Shown: piece after piece, positions 1 through 7,073 of the stretch | Layout of the letters: the number at the start of each line of letters is the position of its first letter | Position numbering within the stretch: position 1 is the first letter of the stretch | NCBI RefSeq assembly: GCF_023703325.1 | Contig: NZ_JAMQGM010000069.1 | Location: forward strand, 1 to 39,424 | DNA: 39,424 nt | Direction of reading: 5' to 3' | Source of the DNA: Streptomyces meridianus | GTDB lineage: Bacteria; Actinomycetota; Actinomycetes; Streptomycetales; Streptomycetaceae | Translations under genes and position numbers: made by a program | The notes under the pieces: model-generated | What the model was told of the DNA's origin: nothing | The model's database searches: none | Seen by the model: the letters and a program-made list of their open reading frames with translations, nothing else

Positions 1-24
1 CACGCGGCCCTCTCCCGCCGGGGC

Positions 25-411
25 TCAGTCTTCGGAGAAGGACGATTCCAGGATGCTCCCGGCGAACTGCGCGTCCGACTCCTCCACGAACGCCGACGCC
101 GCGTAGTCCATCGCGTAGTCGACGATGGTCATGTTCCCGACCGGCGGGCAGTGGTGGCCGTGGCCGTAGTCGAACCAGGAGATGTTGCCGATCGGCGGGC
201 AGTGCCCCCCGTCCCCGTAGTCGAACCAGGTGATGTTGCCGATGGGCGGGCAGTGGTGGCCGTGGCCGTAGGTGGCGTGCTCCTGCGAGTCGCCCTGCGG
301 GCTCTTGGCGGGTGCGTCGGAGTGCGCGTAGGCCGCGGCCGCGGTGTTGAGCAGTCCGGCGGTCGCCATGGCGGCAGGCAGTGCCAGGGAGGTGATGAGA
401 CGGGTTTTCAC
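25..411 (-). CDS. Small exported protein with three Cys/His-rich 17-residue repeats
   Basis: A 128-residue protein starting at GTG (409-411), with an AAAGG ribosome site a few bases upstream. Residues 1-29 form a Sec-type signal peptide: Lys/Arg at positions 2-4, an alanine/leucine-rich core, and an AYA cleavage motif before His30. Mature residues 48-98 are three back-to-back 17-residue repeats with consensus YGHGHHCPPIGNITWFD. Each has one cysteine, a Pro-Pro pair and an aromatic-acidic end. The tail (about 99-128) is acidic. I do not recognise the family. One Cys plus clustered His per repeat would suit metal (copper, zinc) or haem binding, or inter-repeat disulfides. A repeated core behind a leader could also be a multi-core peptide precursor, but no modification enzyme is visible nearby. 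The gene has its own promoter, so it is not simply the tail of the upstream glycosyltransferase unit. Confidence 0.8.
   Translation of the reverse strand: MKTRLITSLALPAAMATAGLLNTAAAAYAHSDAPAKSPQGDSQEHATYGHGHHCPPIGNITWFDYGDGGHCPPIGNISWFDYGHGHHCPPVGNMTIVDYAMDYAASAFVEESDAQFAGSILESSFSED
118..270 (-). repeat. Three in-frame 51-base tandem repeats in the exported protein gene
   Basis: The units lie at 220-270, 169-219 and 118-168. The first two are nearly identical in protein (HCPPIGNITWFDYG against HCPPIGNISWFDYG). The third has diverged after CPPVGN (MTIVDY). GHGHH is kept in units 1 and 3 and is GDGGH in unit 2. The exact 51-base period keeps the reading frame, so copy number could change without frameshift. 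Confidence 0.9.
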
Positions 412-433
412 TGTGGCGCCTTTCTCTTCTGCC

Positions 434-474
434 GAGAATCGGAAGGGCTCGCGTGAGAATCGGAAGGACTCGCG
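434..474 (-). repeat. Two 20-base direct repeats in the leader of the exported protein gene
   Basis: GAGAATCGGAAGGGCTCGCG (434-453) and GAGAATCGGAAGGACTCGCG (455-474) differ at one base and are separated by a single base. The 21-base period is two helical turns, so a DNA-binding protein would meet both on the same face. They lie between the predicted transcription start (near 494) and the GTG codon. In the RNA, the UUCUC of the start-proximal copy can pair with GAGAA just before the ribosome site. This could be a roadblock operator or a translation-control element; neither is proven. Confidence 0.7.
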
Positions 475-500
475 AGAGCGGCGAGCCCGGCAACAGGCTC

Positions 501-529
501 ACACTAAATTCGGTCACTCAGTGCGTCAA
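501..529 (-). promoter_or_regulatory. Sigma-70 (HrdB-type) promoter for the exported protein gene
   Basis: Read on the minus strand, TTGACG (524-529) and TAGTGT (501-506) are separated by exactly 17 bases, a close match to the major vegetative promoter class. It begins only ten bases beyond the stop codon of the glycosyltransferase gene. The predicted start near 494 gives a leader of about 80 bases containing the 20-base repeats. Confidence 0.65.
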
Positions 530-538
530 AGCGGACAC

Positions 539-2998
539 TCATCGTGTTCGATCGCGCGGTGCCGCATGCTCGGACGTGGATTCCTGCAGGCCGGAGGCCT
601 GGGGGCGGGAAGCGGGCACGGGTGCTCCCGGAACGTCCGAGGCGCGATGAGGGTGCACCACCTCAAGGGCGGGCAGCGCCCAGCAGGCCGTCCCCATGTC
701 CCGGGCGAGGGCGGCCAGTCCCTCCGTCTCGATCAGGCGCCGGTAGGGAACCGGCGGGAAGACGAGGCCGTCGCGGTGAAGATCCGCGCGGATCAGCAGT
801 GCGGTTCCGCCGACCGAGTCGACGCGGATCAGCTGCTGCTCCCGCACGTCCTCGAGATACGTCCGCCCGAACCCCCGCGGAGGCTGGAGGATGCCGTCGC
901 GCATCCACTGCGACCAGTTCAGTGCGCCCGCCCCGGGACGGACCACGAACGTGTTGAGGTCGTACGTGGGGCCTGCGGGTTCGGTGACGCAGTGCGGGAC
1001 GACGATGTCCTTGCCCGCGCCGAGCAGGCGCTGGACGAGGTCCGGCGGGTACGCGGCGACGTCGACGTCGAGCCAGAGCACCCACTCCTCGTCGGCCAGA
1101 GCCCGCGCGAGCAGGTGGTTGCGCGCCCTGGCCAGCACCGACCTGCGCCGGCGCTGGATGCCGGTGCTCCAGCGCGGCCCGGCCGAGACGACGCCGAAGT
1201 CCTGCCGGACGACCGTGACGTGGCGGTACCGCGCCCGGAGCTCGGGCAGCGCTTCCTGGAGCATCTCCCAGGTGCCGTCCCGGCTGTCCCCCTCGAGCAG
1301 GCCCAGGGAGACGAGCTCACGCGGGTAGTCGAGGGAAGCCAGGTTCTTCAGGTAGCCGGGCAGGAACGCTGTCGCGTCCTTGACCGGGGTGAGCACCAGA
1401 ACCGGAGGCCGTTCGGCCGCCGGCTCCGGCGCAGGTCCGGCCGGAGTCCGCCGCTTCGGGGGCGCTGGGGCGGGAGCGGTCTCGGCGTGGACGAGGTCCT
1501 CGGCGGCGATCGGCAGCCTCCGGGCCATGGCCAGCAGACGCTCGGCATACGCACTGCCGCCGTCGCTGACGTCGGTCGCGACCTCGAAGTGCCGGCCGAA
1601 GTGGGCGGCGTCGAAGGTGTTGTTCTCGTGGAAGACGTAGGTGTACAGCTCCGGCACGTCCACCGACACGACCCGGCTGGTGCGCACGACCTGCTCGGCG
1701 ACCGGTGTGTCCTCGCCCCGCCGCTGCGCGGGGTAGCGCGAGAGCTTCTCCCTGGCGCACACCATGGAGCCCTCCCACAGGCGTGCCCGGGAGGTCGCGA
1801 TCCTGCGGCGGGCGGGCCACCACAGCCTCTCCCGGGTGAGGAAGCAGGCCTCGGCGCCCAGGGCGAGAATCGCGGCCATCTGCACTTCGAGGCGTTCGGG
1901 GTCGTACAGGTCGTCGTCGTCCCACTGGCTGACGAATGCCCCGCCGGCCCGGTCGACGGCGATGTTGCGCAGCTCGCCCAGGGGCTGCCCGTCCGGTGGC
2001 AGACGGTGCAGCCGGATCCGCGGATCGTCCAGTGCGCCGATCCGGCGTTCGAGTGCGTCGTCGGAGCTGTCGTCGATCACCACGAGTTCGGTGTTCGGGT
2101 ACGTCTGGGCGCGGAAACAGGCGATCGCCCGTGCGGCCAGGGACGGGCGGTCCTTCGTCACCATCAGACAGGACACCGTCGGCGCCGGCGCCCCCGCGGC
2201 CCAGCTGCGGCGCTGGGCGTCGAGGTCGAACGCGCCGTCGGCGAAGGGCTGCAGGCCCTGGCTCGCCCAGAATCGGACCCTCCGCACCGCGGAGGACCGG
2301 CGTGGTGTCCAGGACGAGTCCGGGGTCCAGCTGCCCGACCAGTGGTGCAGGGCATGGGCCCGCTCCCGGTCGACATCCGGGGGCCCGGACAACTGCGTGA
2401 CGTAGGGGCTCGGCGCCGGATAGAGCACCTCGGAACCGAGCACGGTGATCGAGCCGGAGTCGGGGGCGCTCGCGATGGTGCGGGTGAGCCAGAACGGGCC
2501 CGTCGCGTCCAGCGCGCTGGGCATCCTGTGGGCCGCCACCAACTGCCGGTGCGCATGGGCCCAGAACGGATGCCCCGGGCGGGACGCGATGAAGGCGTTG
2601 CCGACGATGCGGTCGAGGTTGCGCTGACGTGCCAGCAGGAGGCGGGTGTGGGCTTCCGGTTCGCAGCCGAGGACGAGCTCGCGCCCCTCGAGGATGTCCT
2701 GCACGGGTTTCAGGCACTCGAAATCCAGGTCGACGTAGAGGCCGCCGAAATGGTCCATGAGGAAGTACCGGACGGCGTCCGCGCGCATGATCGGCTCCGG
2801 GTAGCCGTCGTACACCGGGAGGAACCAGGAGTAGTGCTCCTCGAGGAACTCGCGGTTGTCCGCGTCGGTCCACAGCCGGTACCCCCAGCCCGGGTTGTGC
2901 CGCCTCCAGGAGTCGGCCCATGTCCTCCACGTCGGTGGAATGTCCGAATCTTTCCACGTCTGATGGATAAGGGTAGGAATGGTCGTCTGTGCAGGCAT
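539..2998 (-). CDS. Three-domain glycosyltransferase (GT32-like + GT2 + GT62/Anp1-like)
   Basis: An 819-residue protein. I start it at ATG 2996-2998 because the product then opens with the IPTLIHQTWK segment typical of OCH1-type sugar transferases; the upstream in-frame extension is low-complexity and unlike the family. Residues 1-240 are GT32/Gly_transf_sug, with R72xD74 and a DxD motif at Asp90/Asp92. Residues 273-480 are a GT-A family 2 domain (VSCLMVTKDRPS start, DDDD at 360-363). After a Pro/Ala linker (about 505-530), residues 531-785 resemble Anp1/Mnn9 (GT62), with a DVD motif at 644-646. All three carry plausible nucleotide-sugar/metal motifs, so all may be active. No signal peptide or membrane segment is seen, so it is probably cytoplasmic. 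The acceptor is unknown: a cell-surface glycan or a protein are both possible. Anp1-type domains are best known from fungal mannan synthesis. Confidence 0.85.
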   Translation of the reverse strand: MPAQTTIPTLIHQTWKDSDIPPTWRTWADSWRRHNPGWGYRLWTDADNREFLEEHYSWFLPVYDGYPEPIMRADAVRYFLMDHFGGLYVDLDFECLKPVQDILEGRELVLGCEPEAHTRLLLARQRNLDRIVGNAFIASRPGHPFWAHAHRQLVAAHRMPSALDATGPFWLTRTIASAPDSGSITVLGSEVLYPAPSPYVTQLSGPPDVDRERAHALHHWSGSWTPDSSWTPRRSSAVRRVRFWASQGLQPFADGAFDLDAQRRSWAAGAPAPTVSCLMVTKDRPSLAARAIACFRAQTYPNTELVVIDDSSDDALERRIGALDDPRIRLHRLPPDGQPLGELRNIAVDRAGGAFVSQWDDDDLYDPERLEVQMAAILALGAEACFLTRERLWWPARRRIATSRARLWEGSMVCAREKLSRYPAQRRGEDTPVAEQVVRTSRVVSVDVPELYTYVFHENNTFDAAHFGRHFEVATDVSDGGSAYAERLLAMARRLPIAAEDLVHAETAPAPAPPKRRTPAGPAPEPAAERPPVLVLTPVKDATAFLPGYLKNLASLDYPRELVSLGLLEGDSRDGTWEMLQEALPELRARYRHVTVVRQDFGVVSAGPRWSTGIQRRRRSVLARARNHLLARALADEEWVLWLDVDVAAYPPDLVQRLLGAGKDIVVPHCVTEPAGPTYDLNTFVVRPGAGALNWSQWMRDGILQPPRGFGRTYLEDVREQQLIRVDSVGGTALLIRADLHRDGLVFPPVPYRRLIETEGLAALARDMGTACWALPALEVVHPHRASDVPGAPVPASRPQASGLQESTSEHAAPRDRTR

Positions 2999-3181
2999 TA
3001 GCGCATTATGGCGGAATGATGGTGCCGCTCTTCGTGCGAACGGGTCGGCCGATCGGGCGTCAGGCCTGCTGCGGCGTCCGGACCGGGCCGAGTGCTGCGC
3101 ATCGCCTCGTCGCACTGTTGTGAGATGCGGCGGATCCGAGGCGATTGCCTGCTTCCCGTCGTGGCCCGTGCGACGTTGCGG

Positions 3182-3218
3182 GGAAATGATGCACACTTTT
3201 GTACCGTTCTGCGTACAA
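3182..3218 (+). promoter_or_regulatory. Candidate ECF-type promoter with CarH/LitR-like operator for crtE
   Basis: GGAAAT (3182-3187) and CGTTCT (3205-3210) are 17 bases apart, resembling the -35/-10 elements of extracytoplasmic-function sigma factors. A perfect palindrome TTGTAC-N8-GTACAA (3199-3218) brackets the proposed -10, so a bound repressor would block initiation. Thermus CarH binds repeats of the form TnTACA, and streptomycete crt genes are known to depend on the B12-sensing MerR-family regulator LitR and the sigma factor LitS. The match is inferred from sequence only; neither regulator is encoded in this window. Confidence 0.55.
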
Positions 3219-3287
3219 GATCCGCGGGTGCTTGCTCCCGGCAGGCACCCCCGCGCTCAACCTCCCGAGAGCAACGAGGAGGCATGG

Positions 3288-3371
3288 ATGCCGGGCAGCC
3301 GCGCCTCGGACAGCCGTCCGAGCCGTCCGAACCGCGATTCCGCCCGCCCGCACCCGCCGACCGCCGCATGA
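3288..3371 (+). CDS. Possible 27-codon leader ORF translationally coupled to crtE
   Basis: ATG at 3288 sits five bases after a very strong ribosome site (GAGGAGG, 3276-3282). The frame encodes 27 residues rich in Ser, Arg and Pro, and its TGA (3369-3371) overlaps an in-frame crtE ATG (3368-3370) in the same ATGA arrangement used at every other junction of this operon. The competing crtE ATG at 3284 lies only one base from the same ribosome site, which is too close. The peptide probably has no function of its own and serves coupling or attenuation. It could still be chance. Confidence 0.45.
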   Translation: MPGSRASDSRPSRPNRDSARPHPPTAA

Positions 3372-4570
3372 GGCGCCCCGTGGACGCAGGCCGCCGGACA
3401 TCCGTGGATCCCGCTCCTCACCCGGCGGTCCCGCCGGAGGACGAGATCCGCCGGTCCGTCGAAGAGGTCCTCTCCCGCTACCTCGACCGGCGGTGCGCCG
3501 GCGCCTCGCTCATGGAGGAGGACTTCGCCCGCGAACTCGCCTCCGCTGTGAGGCGGTTCGTTCTCGGCGGCGGCAAGCGCCTGCGCTCGTCGTTCCTCTG
3601 GTGGGGCTGGCGCGCCTTCGTCCCTCCGCGGTCCGCCGACCCGGACTCCGCCGCGGTCCTGCAGATCGCCGGTGCACTCGAGATCCTCCAGGCCTGCGCC
3701 CTCATCCATGACGACGTGATGGACGGGGCGCGTCTGCGCCGCGGCCGGACCGCCCTGCACGCCGACTTCGCGCAACGGCACGCCCGAGCGGGCATGACCG
3801 GCCCCCCGGCCGCGTACGGGACGTCGCTCGCCATCCTCGCCGGCGACCTTGCTCTCGCCTGGGCCGACGACATGTTCGCCGAAGCCCCGCTCGCTCCCGG
3901 GACCCGTGATCGGATCCGCAGCCCCTGGCGGGCCATGCGCACCGAGATGGTGGCCGGTCAGTTCCTAGACCTGCACGCACAGGCGACCGGATCCGCCTCC
4001 CCGCGGACCGCGCTGCGCATCGCCTACCTCAAGAGTGCCCTCTACACCGTGGAGCGGCCCCTGGCGCTCGGCGCGGAACTGGCCGGAGCCGGCCCGGAGA
4101 ACATCCGGGCCCTGCGCGCGGCCGGACGCTGCACGGGCCTGGCCTTCCAACTGCGTGACGACCTCCTCGGAGTCTTCGGCGACTCCGGGCACACCGGCAA
4201 GCCGGTGGGGGACGACGTACGGGAGGGCAAGATCACCTACCTCGTCGCGCTCGCGCTGTCGCTGGCCGACGGACGGCGCGACAACGCCGCAGGCGAGGTC
4301 CTGCGGGCCGCCCTCGGCCGACCGCAGCTGACCGCGGCCCAGCTGACCCGCTTCACCGAGGTTCTGATCGACCTGGGAGCGCGAGCCGCCGTGGAGCAGC
4401 GCATCCGGCGGCTCGCCGGGCGCGCGCTGCGCCACCTGGCCTGCGCCGGAGTCGACGCGGGGACGGTGGCCCCGCTGACCGCGCTGGTGCTCCGCGCCGC
4501 GGGCACCCCTGACGGCCCCGAACCGCCCCCGCCCGCCCCGGACCCCGCCGACCGGGCAGGCGTCCGATGA
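3368..4570 (+). CDS. crtE: Geranylgeranyl diphosphate synthase (carotenoid cluster)
   Basis: A 400-residue all-alpha trans-prenyltransferase that condenses isopentenyl diphosphate with allylic diphosphates to C20 GGPP, the carotenoid precursor. Seen in the sequence: GGGKRLR at 67-73 (diphosphate-binding Lys/Arg), the first Asp-rich motif DDVMD at 115-119 within LIHDDVMDGA, and the second as RDDLLGVFGD at 263-272. The downstream GKPVGDD..EGK segment is typical of actinobacterial enzymes. I chose ATG 3368 because it forms an ATGA overlap with the 27-codon leader ORF; ATG 3284 would add 28 residues outside the conserved fold but has a poor ribosome-site distance. It is the first enzyme of the plus-strand crt operon, and its stop overlaps crtI. 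Confidence 0.93.
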   Translation: MRRPVDAGRRTSVDPAPHPAVPPEDEIRRSVEEVLSRYLDRRCAGASLMEEDFARELASAVRRFVLGGGKRLRSSFLWWGWRAFVPPRSADPDSAAVLQIAGALEILQACALIHDDVMDGARLRRGRTALHADFAQRHARAGMTGPPAAYGTSLAILAGDLALAWADDMFAEAPLAPGTRDRIRSPWRAMRTEMVAGQFLDLHAQATGSASPRTALRIAYLKSALYTVERPLALGAELAGAGPENIRALRAAGRCTGLAFQLRDDLLGVFGDSGHTGKPVGDDVREGKITYLVALALSLADGRRDNAAGEVLRAALGRPQLTAAQLTRFTEVLIDLGARAAVEQRIRRLAGRALRHLACAGVDAGTVAPLTALVLRAAGTPDGPEPPPPAPDPADRAGVR

Positions 4571-6093
4571 GGGCGCTGCGCGGACCGACCGACCACGTCG
4601 TGGTCGTCGGAGCCGGACTCTCCGGGCTCTCCGCCGCCCTCCATCTGCTCGGCGCCGGCCGCCGCGTCACGCTGGTCGAACAGGGCACCGTGCCCGGCGG
4701 CCGCGCCGGACGCCTCGACCTCCACGGCTACCGGGCCGACACCGGACCCACCGTCCTGACCATGCCGCACCTGGTCGACGAGGCCCTCGCCGCGGTCGGC
4801 GACTCCCTGGCCGGCCGGCTCGACCTGGTGCCGCTCCGTCCCGCCTACCGGGCCTGCTTCGCCGACGGCTCCCGGCTCGACGTCCACACCGGGGCGCAGG
4901 CCATGGAGGACGAGGTACGGCGCTTCGCCGGACCGGCCGAAGCCGCCGGCTACCTGCGGCTGCGTGCCTGGCTCGAGGATCTGTACCGGGCCCAGATGCG
5001 GCGCTTCATCGACACCAACTTCGACTCCCCCTGGCAACTGGTCAACGCCGACCTGGCCCGCCTGGCCGCCCTCGGCGGCTTCGGCCGGCTCGACCGGCAG
5101 GTCGCCCGCCACCTCGGCGACGAACGGCTGCGCCGGGTCTTCACCTTCCAGTCGCTGTACGCCGGCGTCCCGCCCGCCCGGGCCCTCGCCGCCTACGCCG
5201 TCATCGCCTACATGGACACCGTCGCCGGGGTGTACTTCCCCCGCGGCGGCATGCACGCCGTCCCGGCCGCGCTGGCCGCCGCCGCCCGGGACGCGGGTGC
5301 CGACCTGCTGCTCGGGACCCGTGCGACGCGACTGGAACGGAGCGCGGGCCGTGTGGTCGCCGTCCACACCTCCGACGGGCGGCGGATCCCCTGCGACGCC
5401 TGCATCCTCACCCCCGACCTGCCCGCCGCCTACCGTCTCCTGGGCCGCACCCCGCGGCGGATCCTGCCGCTGCGCCATTCCCCGTCCGCCGTCGTCCTGC
5501 ACCTCGGTACCCGCCGGACCTGGGACCACCTGGCCCATCACACCATCTCCTTCGGCCGGGCCTGGGAGCGGACCTTCACCGAAGTGGTCCGCGACGGAAG
5601 GGTGATGAGCGACCCGTCCCTCCTCGTCACCCGCCCGACCACGACAGACCCGGCGCTCGCACCACCCGGACGCCACCTGCACTACGTCCTCGCGCCCTGC
5701 CCGAACACCCGGACCGGACCCGTGGCGTGGGAGCGGTTCGGCCCCCGCTACCGCGACCGCCTCGTCGCCGAGCTGGAGCGACGCGGACTGCACGGCCTCG
5801 GTGACGCGATCGAGGCCGAGCACCTGGTGACGCCCGCGGACTGGGCCGCCCAGGGGCACGCGGCCGGCACGCCGTTCTCCCTCGCCCACACCTTCGCGCA
5901 GACCGGCCCGTTCCGTCCGCGCAACCTGGTGCGCGGGGTGGACAACGTCGTTCTCGCCGGCTGCGGAACCACGCCCGGCGTCGGCGTGCCCACGGTGCTG
6001 ATCTCCGGCAAGCTCGCTGCGGCCCGGATCACCGGCCTGCCGCAGAGCGGCACCATCCGGCGGAACACCCGCCTCAGGGCGGCCGCCTCATGA
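4567..6093 (+). CDS. crtI: Phytoene desaturase
   Basis: A 508-residue FAD enzyme of the bacterial CrtI family that desaturates phytoene stepwise to lycopene at the membrane surface. The dinucleotide-binding motif VVVVGAGLSGLSAA (residues 11-24) is followed by VTLVEQ, where the acidic residue holds the ribose, and by GGRAG. The C-terminal AGCGTTPGVGVPTVLISGK is the characteristic second FAD-contact segment. Length is normal for the family. The start overlaps the crtE stop (ATGA) and the stop overlaps crtB, indicating translational coupling. The number of desaturation steps cannot be read from sequence; lycopene is inferred from the cyclase in the partner operon. Confidence 0.95.
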   Translation: MRALRGPTDHVVVVGAGLSGLSAALHLLGAGRRVTLVEQGTVPGGRAGRLDLHGYRADTGPTVLTMPHLVDEALAAVGDSLAGRLDLVPLRPAYRACFADGSRLDVHTGAQAMEDEVRRFAGPAEAAGYLRLRAWLEDLYRAQMRRFIDTNFDSPWQLVNADLARLAALGGFGRLDRQVARHLGDERLRRVFTFQSLYAGVPPARALAAYAVIAYMDTVAGVYFPRGGMHAVPAALAAAARDAGADLLLGTRATRLERSAGRVVAVHTSDGRRIPCDACILTPDLPAAYRLLGRTPRRILPLRHSPSAVVLHLGTRRTWDHLAHHTISFGRAWERTFTEVVRDGRVMSDPSLLVTRPTTTDPALAPPGRHLHYVLAPCPNTRTGPVAWERFGPRYRDRLVAELERRGLHGLGDAIEAEHLVTPADWAAQGHAAGTPFSLAHTFAQTGPFRPRNLVRGVDNVVLAGCGTTPGVGVPTVLISGKLAAARITGLPQSGTIRRNTRLRAAAS

Positions 6094-7073
6094 CCGCCCG
6101 GGAACTGGACGCGGCCGGCATCACCGACCCGCACCTGCGCCGCTCCTACGCCGTCTGCCGCCGGCTCAACGCCCGGCACGGGAAGACGTACTTCCTCGCC
6201 ACCCGGCTGCTTCCCGTCGCCCGCCGGCCGGCCGTGCACGCCCTCTACGGCTTCGCGCGCTGGGCCGACGACATCGTCGACGACCCGCGGATCGCACCCA
6301 CGCCCGAGCAGCGGGACCGGGCGCTGGCCGACCTGGAACAGCGTCTGCGCACCGAACTGCATCCCGGCAGCGCCGTCCCCGTCCTCAGCGCCCTCGCCCA
6401 CACCGCTGCCGCGTACCGCATCGACCACGCGCTGTTCACCGACTTCATGGCGTCGATGCGCATGGACCTCGTGGTCACCGACTACCCCACCTACCGTCAC
6501 CTCTACGACTACATGCACGGCTCGGCCGCCGTCATCGGCCTCCAGATGCTGCCCGTCCTGGGCTGCCGCGTCCCGCGGGAGGAAGCGGCGCCGCACGCCG
6601 CGGCGCTGGGCATCGCCTTCCAGCTGACCAACTTCCTGCGCGACGTCGGCGAGGACCTGGACCGCGGCCGCATCTACCTTCCCGCGGACGTCCTCGAGCG
6701 CCACCGCGTCGATCGCGAACTGCTCCAGTGGTGCCGGGAGGTCCGCCGGGTGCCGCCGCACGTCCGCGAAGCGCTGCGGGAGGTCGCCGCCCACACCCAG
6801 GACGTCTACCGGCGCGCCGAACCGGGCATCGCCATGCTCGACCCGCTGGCGCAACCCTGCATCCGCACCGCCTTCACCCTCTACCGCGGCATCCTCGACG
6901 AGATCGAGTCCGCCGGCTACGCCGTACTCCACCGGCGTGTCGCCGTGCCCCGCGGGCGGCGCGCCCGCGTCGCGGCCGACGGGCTGCGCCGGCTGGCCCT
7001 GGCCCGCATGCGCCATCGCGCCCCCGCCCCGGGCGCGGCACCGCCCACCGCCCGGAGGAACCTCACGCCATGA
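6090..7073 (+). CDS. crtB: Phytoene synthase
   Basis: A 327-residue squalene/phytoene synthase that joins two GGPP molecules head to head, giving C40 phytoene. The two Asp-rich substrate motifs are clear: ADDIVDD at 59-65 and NFLRDVGEDLDRGR at 181-194, followed by IYLP. YGFARWADD and the MRMDL segment are also typical. The last 30 or so residues are basic and Ala/Pro-rich and lie outside the fold. It overlaps crtI by four bases upstream and the Rieske gene by four bases downstream, so enzymes two to four of the operon are translationally coupled. Confidence 0.95.
   Translation: MTARELDAAGITDPHLRRSYAVCRRLNARHGKTYFLATRLLPVARRPAVHALYGFARWADDIVDDPRIAPTPEQRDRALADLEQRLRTELHPGSAVPVLSALAHTAAAYRIDHALFTDFMASMRMDLVVTDYPTYRHLYDYMHGSAAVIGLQMLPVLGCRVPREEAAPHAAALGIAFQLTNFLRDVGEDLDRGRIYLPADVLERHRVDRELLQWCREVRRVPPHVREALREVAAHTQDVYRRAEPGIAMLDPLAQPCIRTAFTLYRGILDEIESAGYAVLHRRVAVPRGRRARVAADGLRRLALARMRHRAPAPGAAPPTARRNLTP

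Noticed and set aside
118..270. CRISPR-like or noncoding tandem repeat
   Set aside because: The 51-base units have no spacers and preserve a protein reading frame with mostly synonymous or conservative changes.
344..3001. Long plus-strand ORF antisense to the glycosyltransferase gene
   Set aside because: Arg/Gly/Pro-rich translation with no motif; a mirror of a high-GC gene whose minus-strand product has clear DxD motifs.
2999..3196. 66-residue N-terminal extension of the glycosyltransferase
   Set aside because: Low-complexity Arg/Ser sequence absent from the family; it would run into the crtE promoter region.
3092..3367. Longer crtE reading (492 or 428 residues)
   Set aside because: It would begin upstream of the proposed promoter or one base from the ribosome site; the extension is unconserved.
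4237..5889. 550-residue minus-strand ORF opposite crtE and crtI
   Set aside because: Shadow of two well-defined enzymes; Gly/Val/Pro-rich without domain signals.
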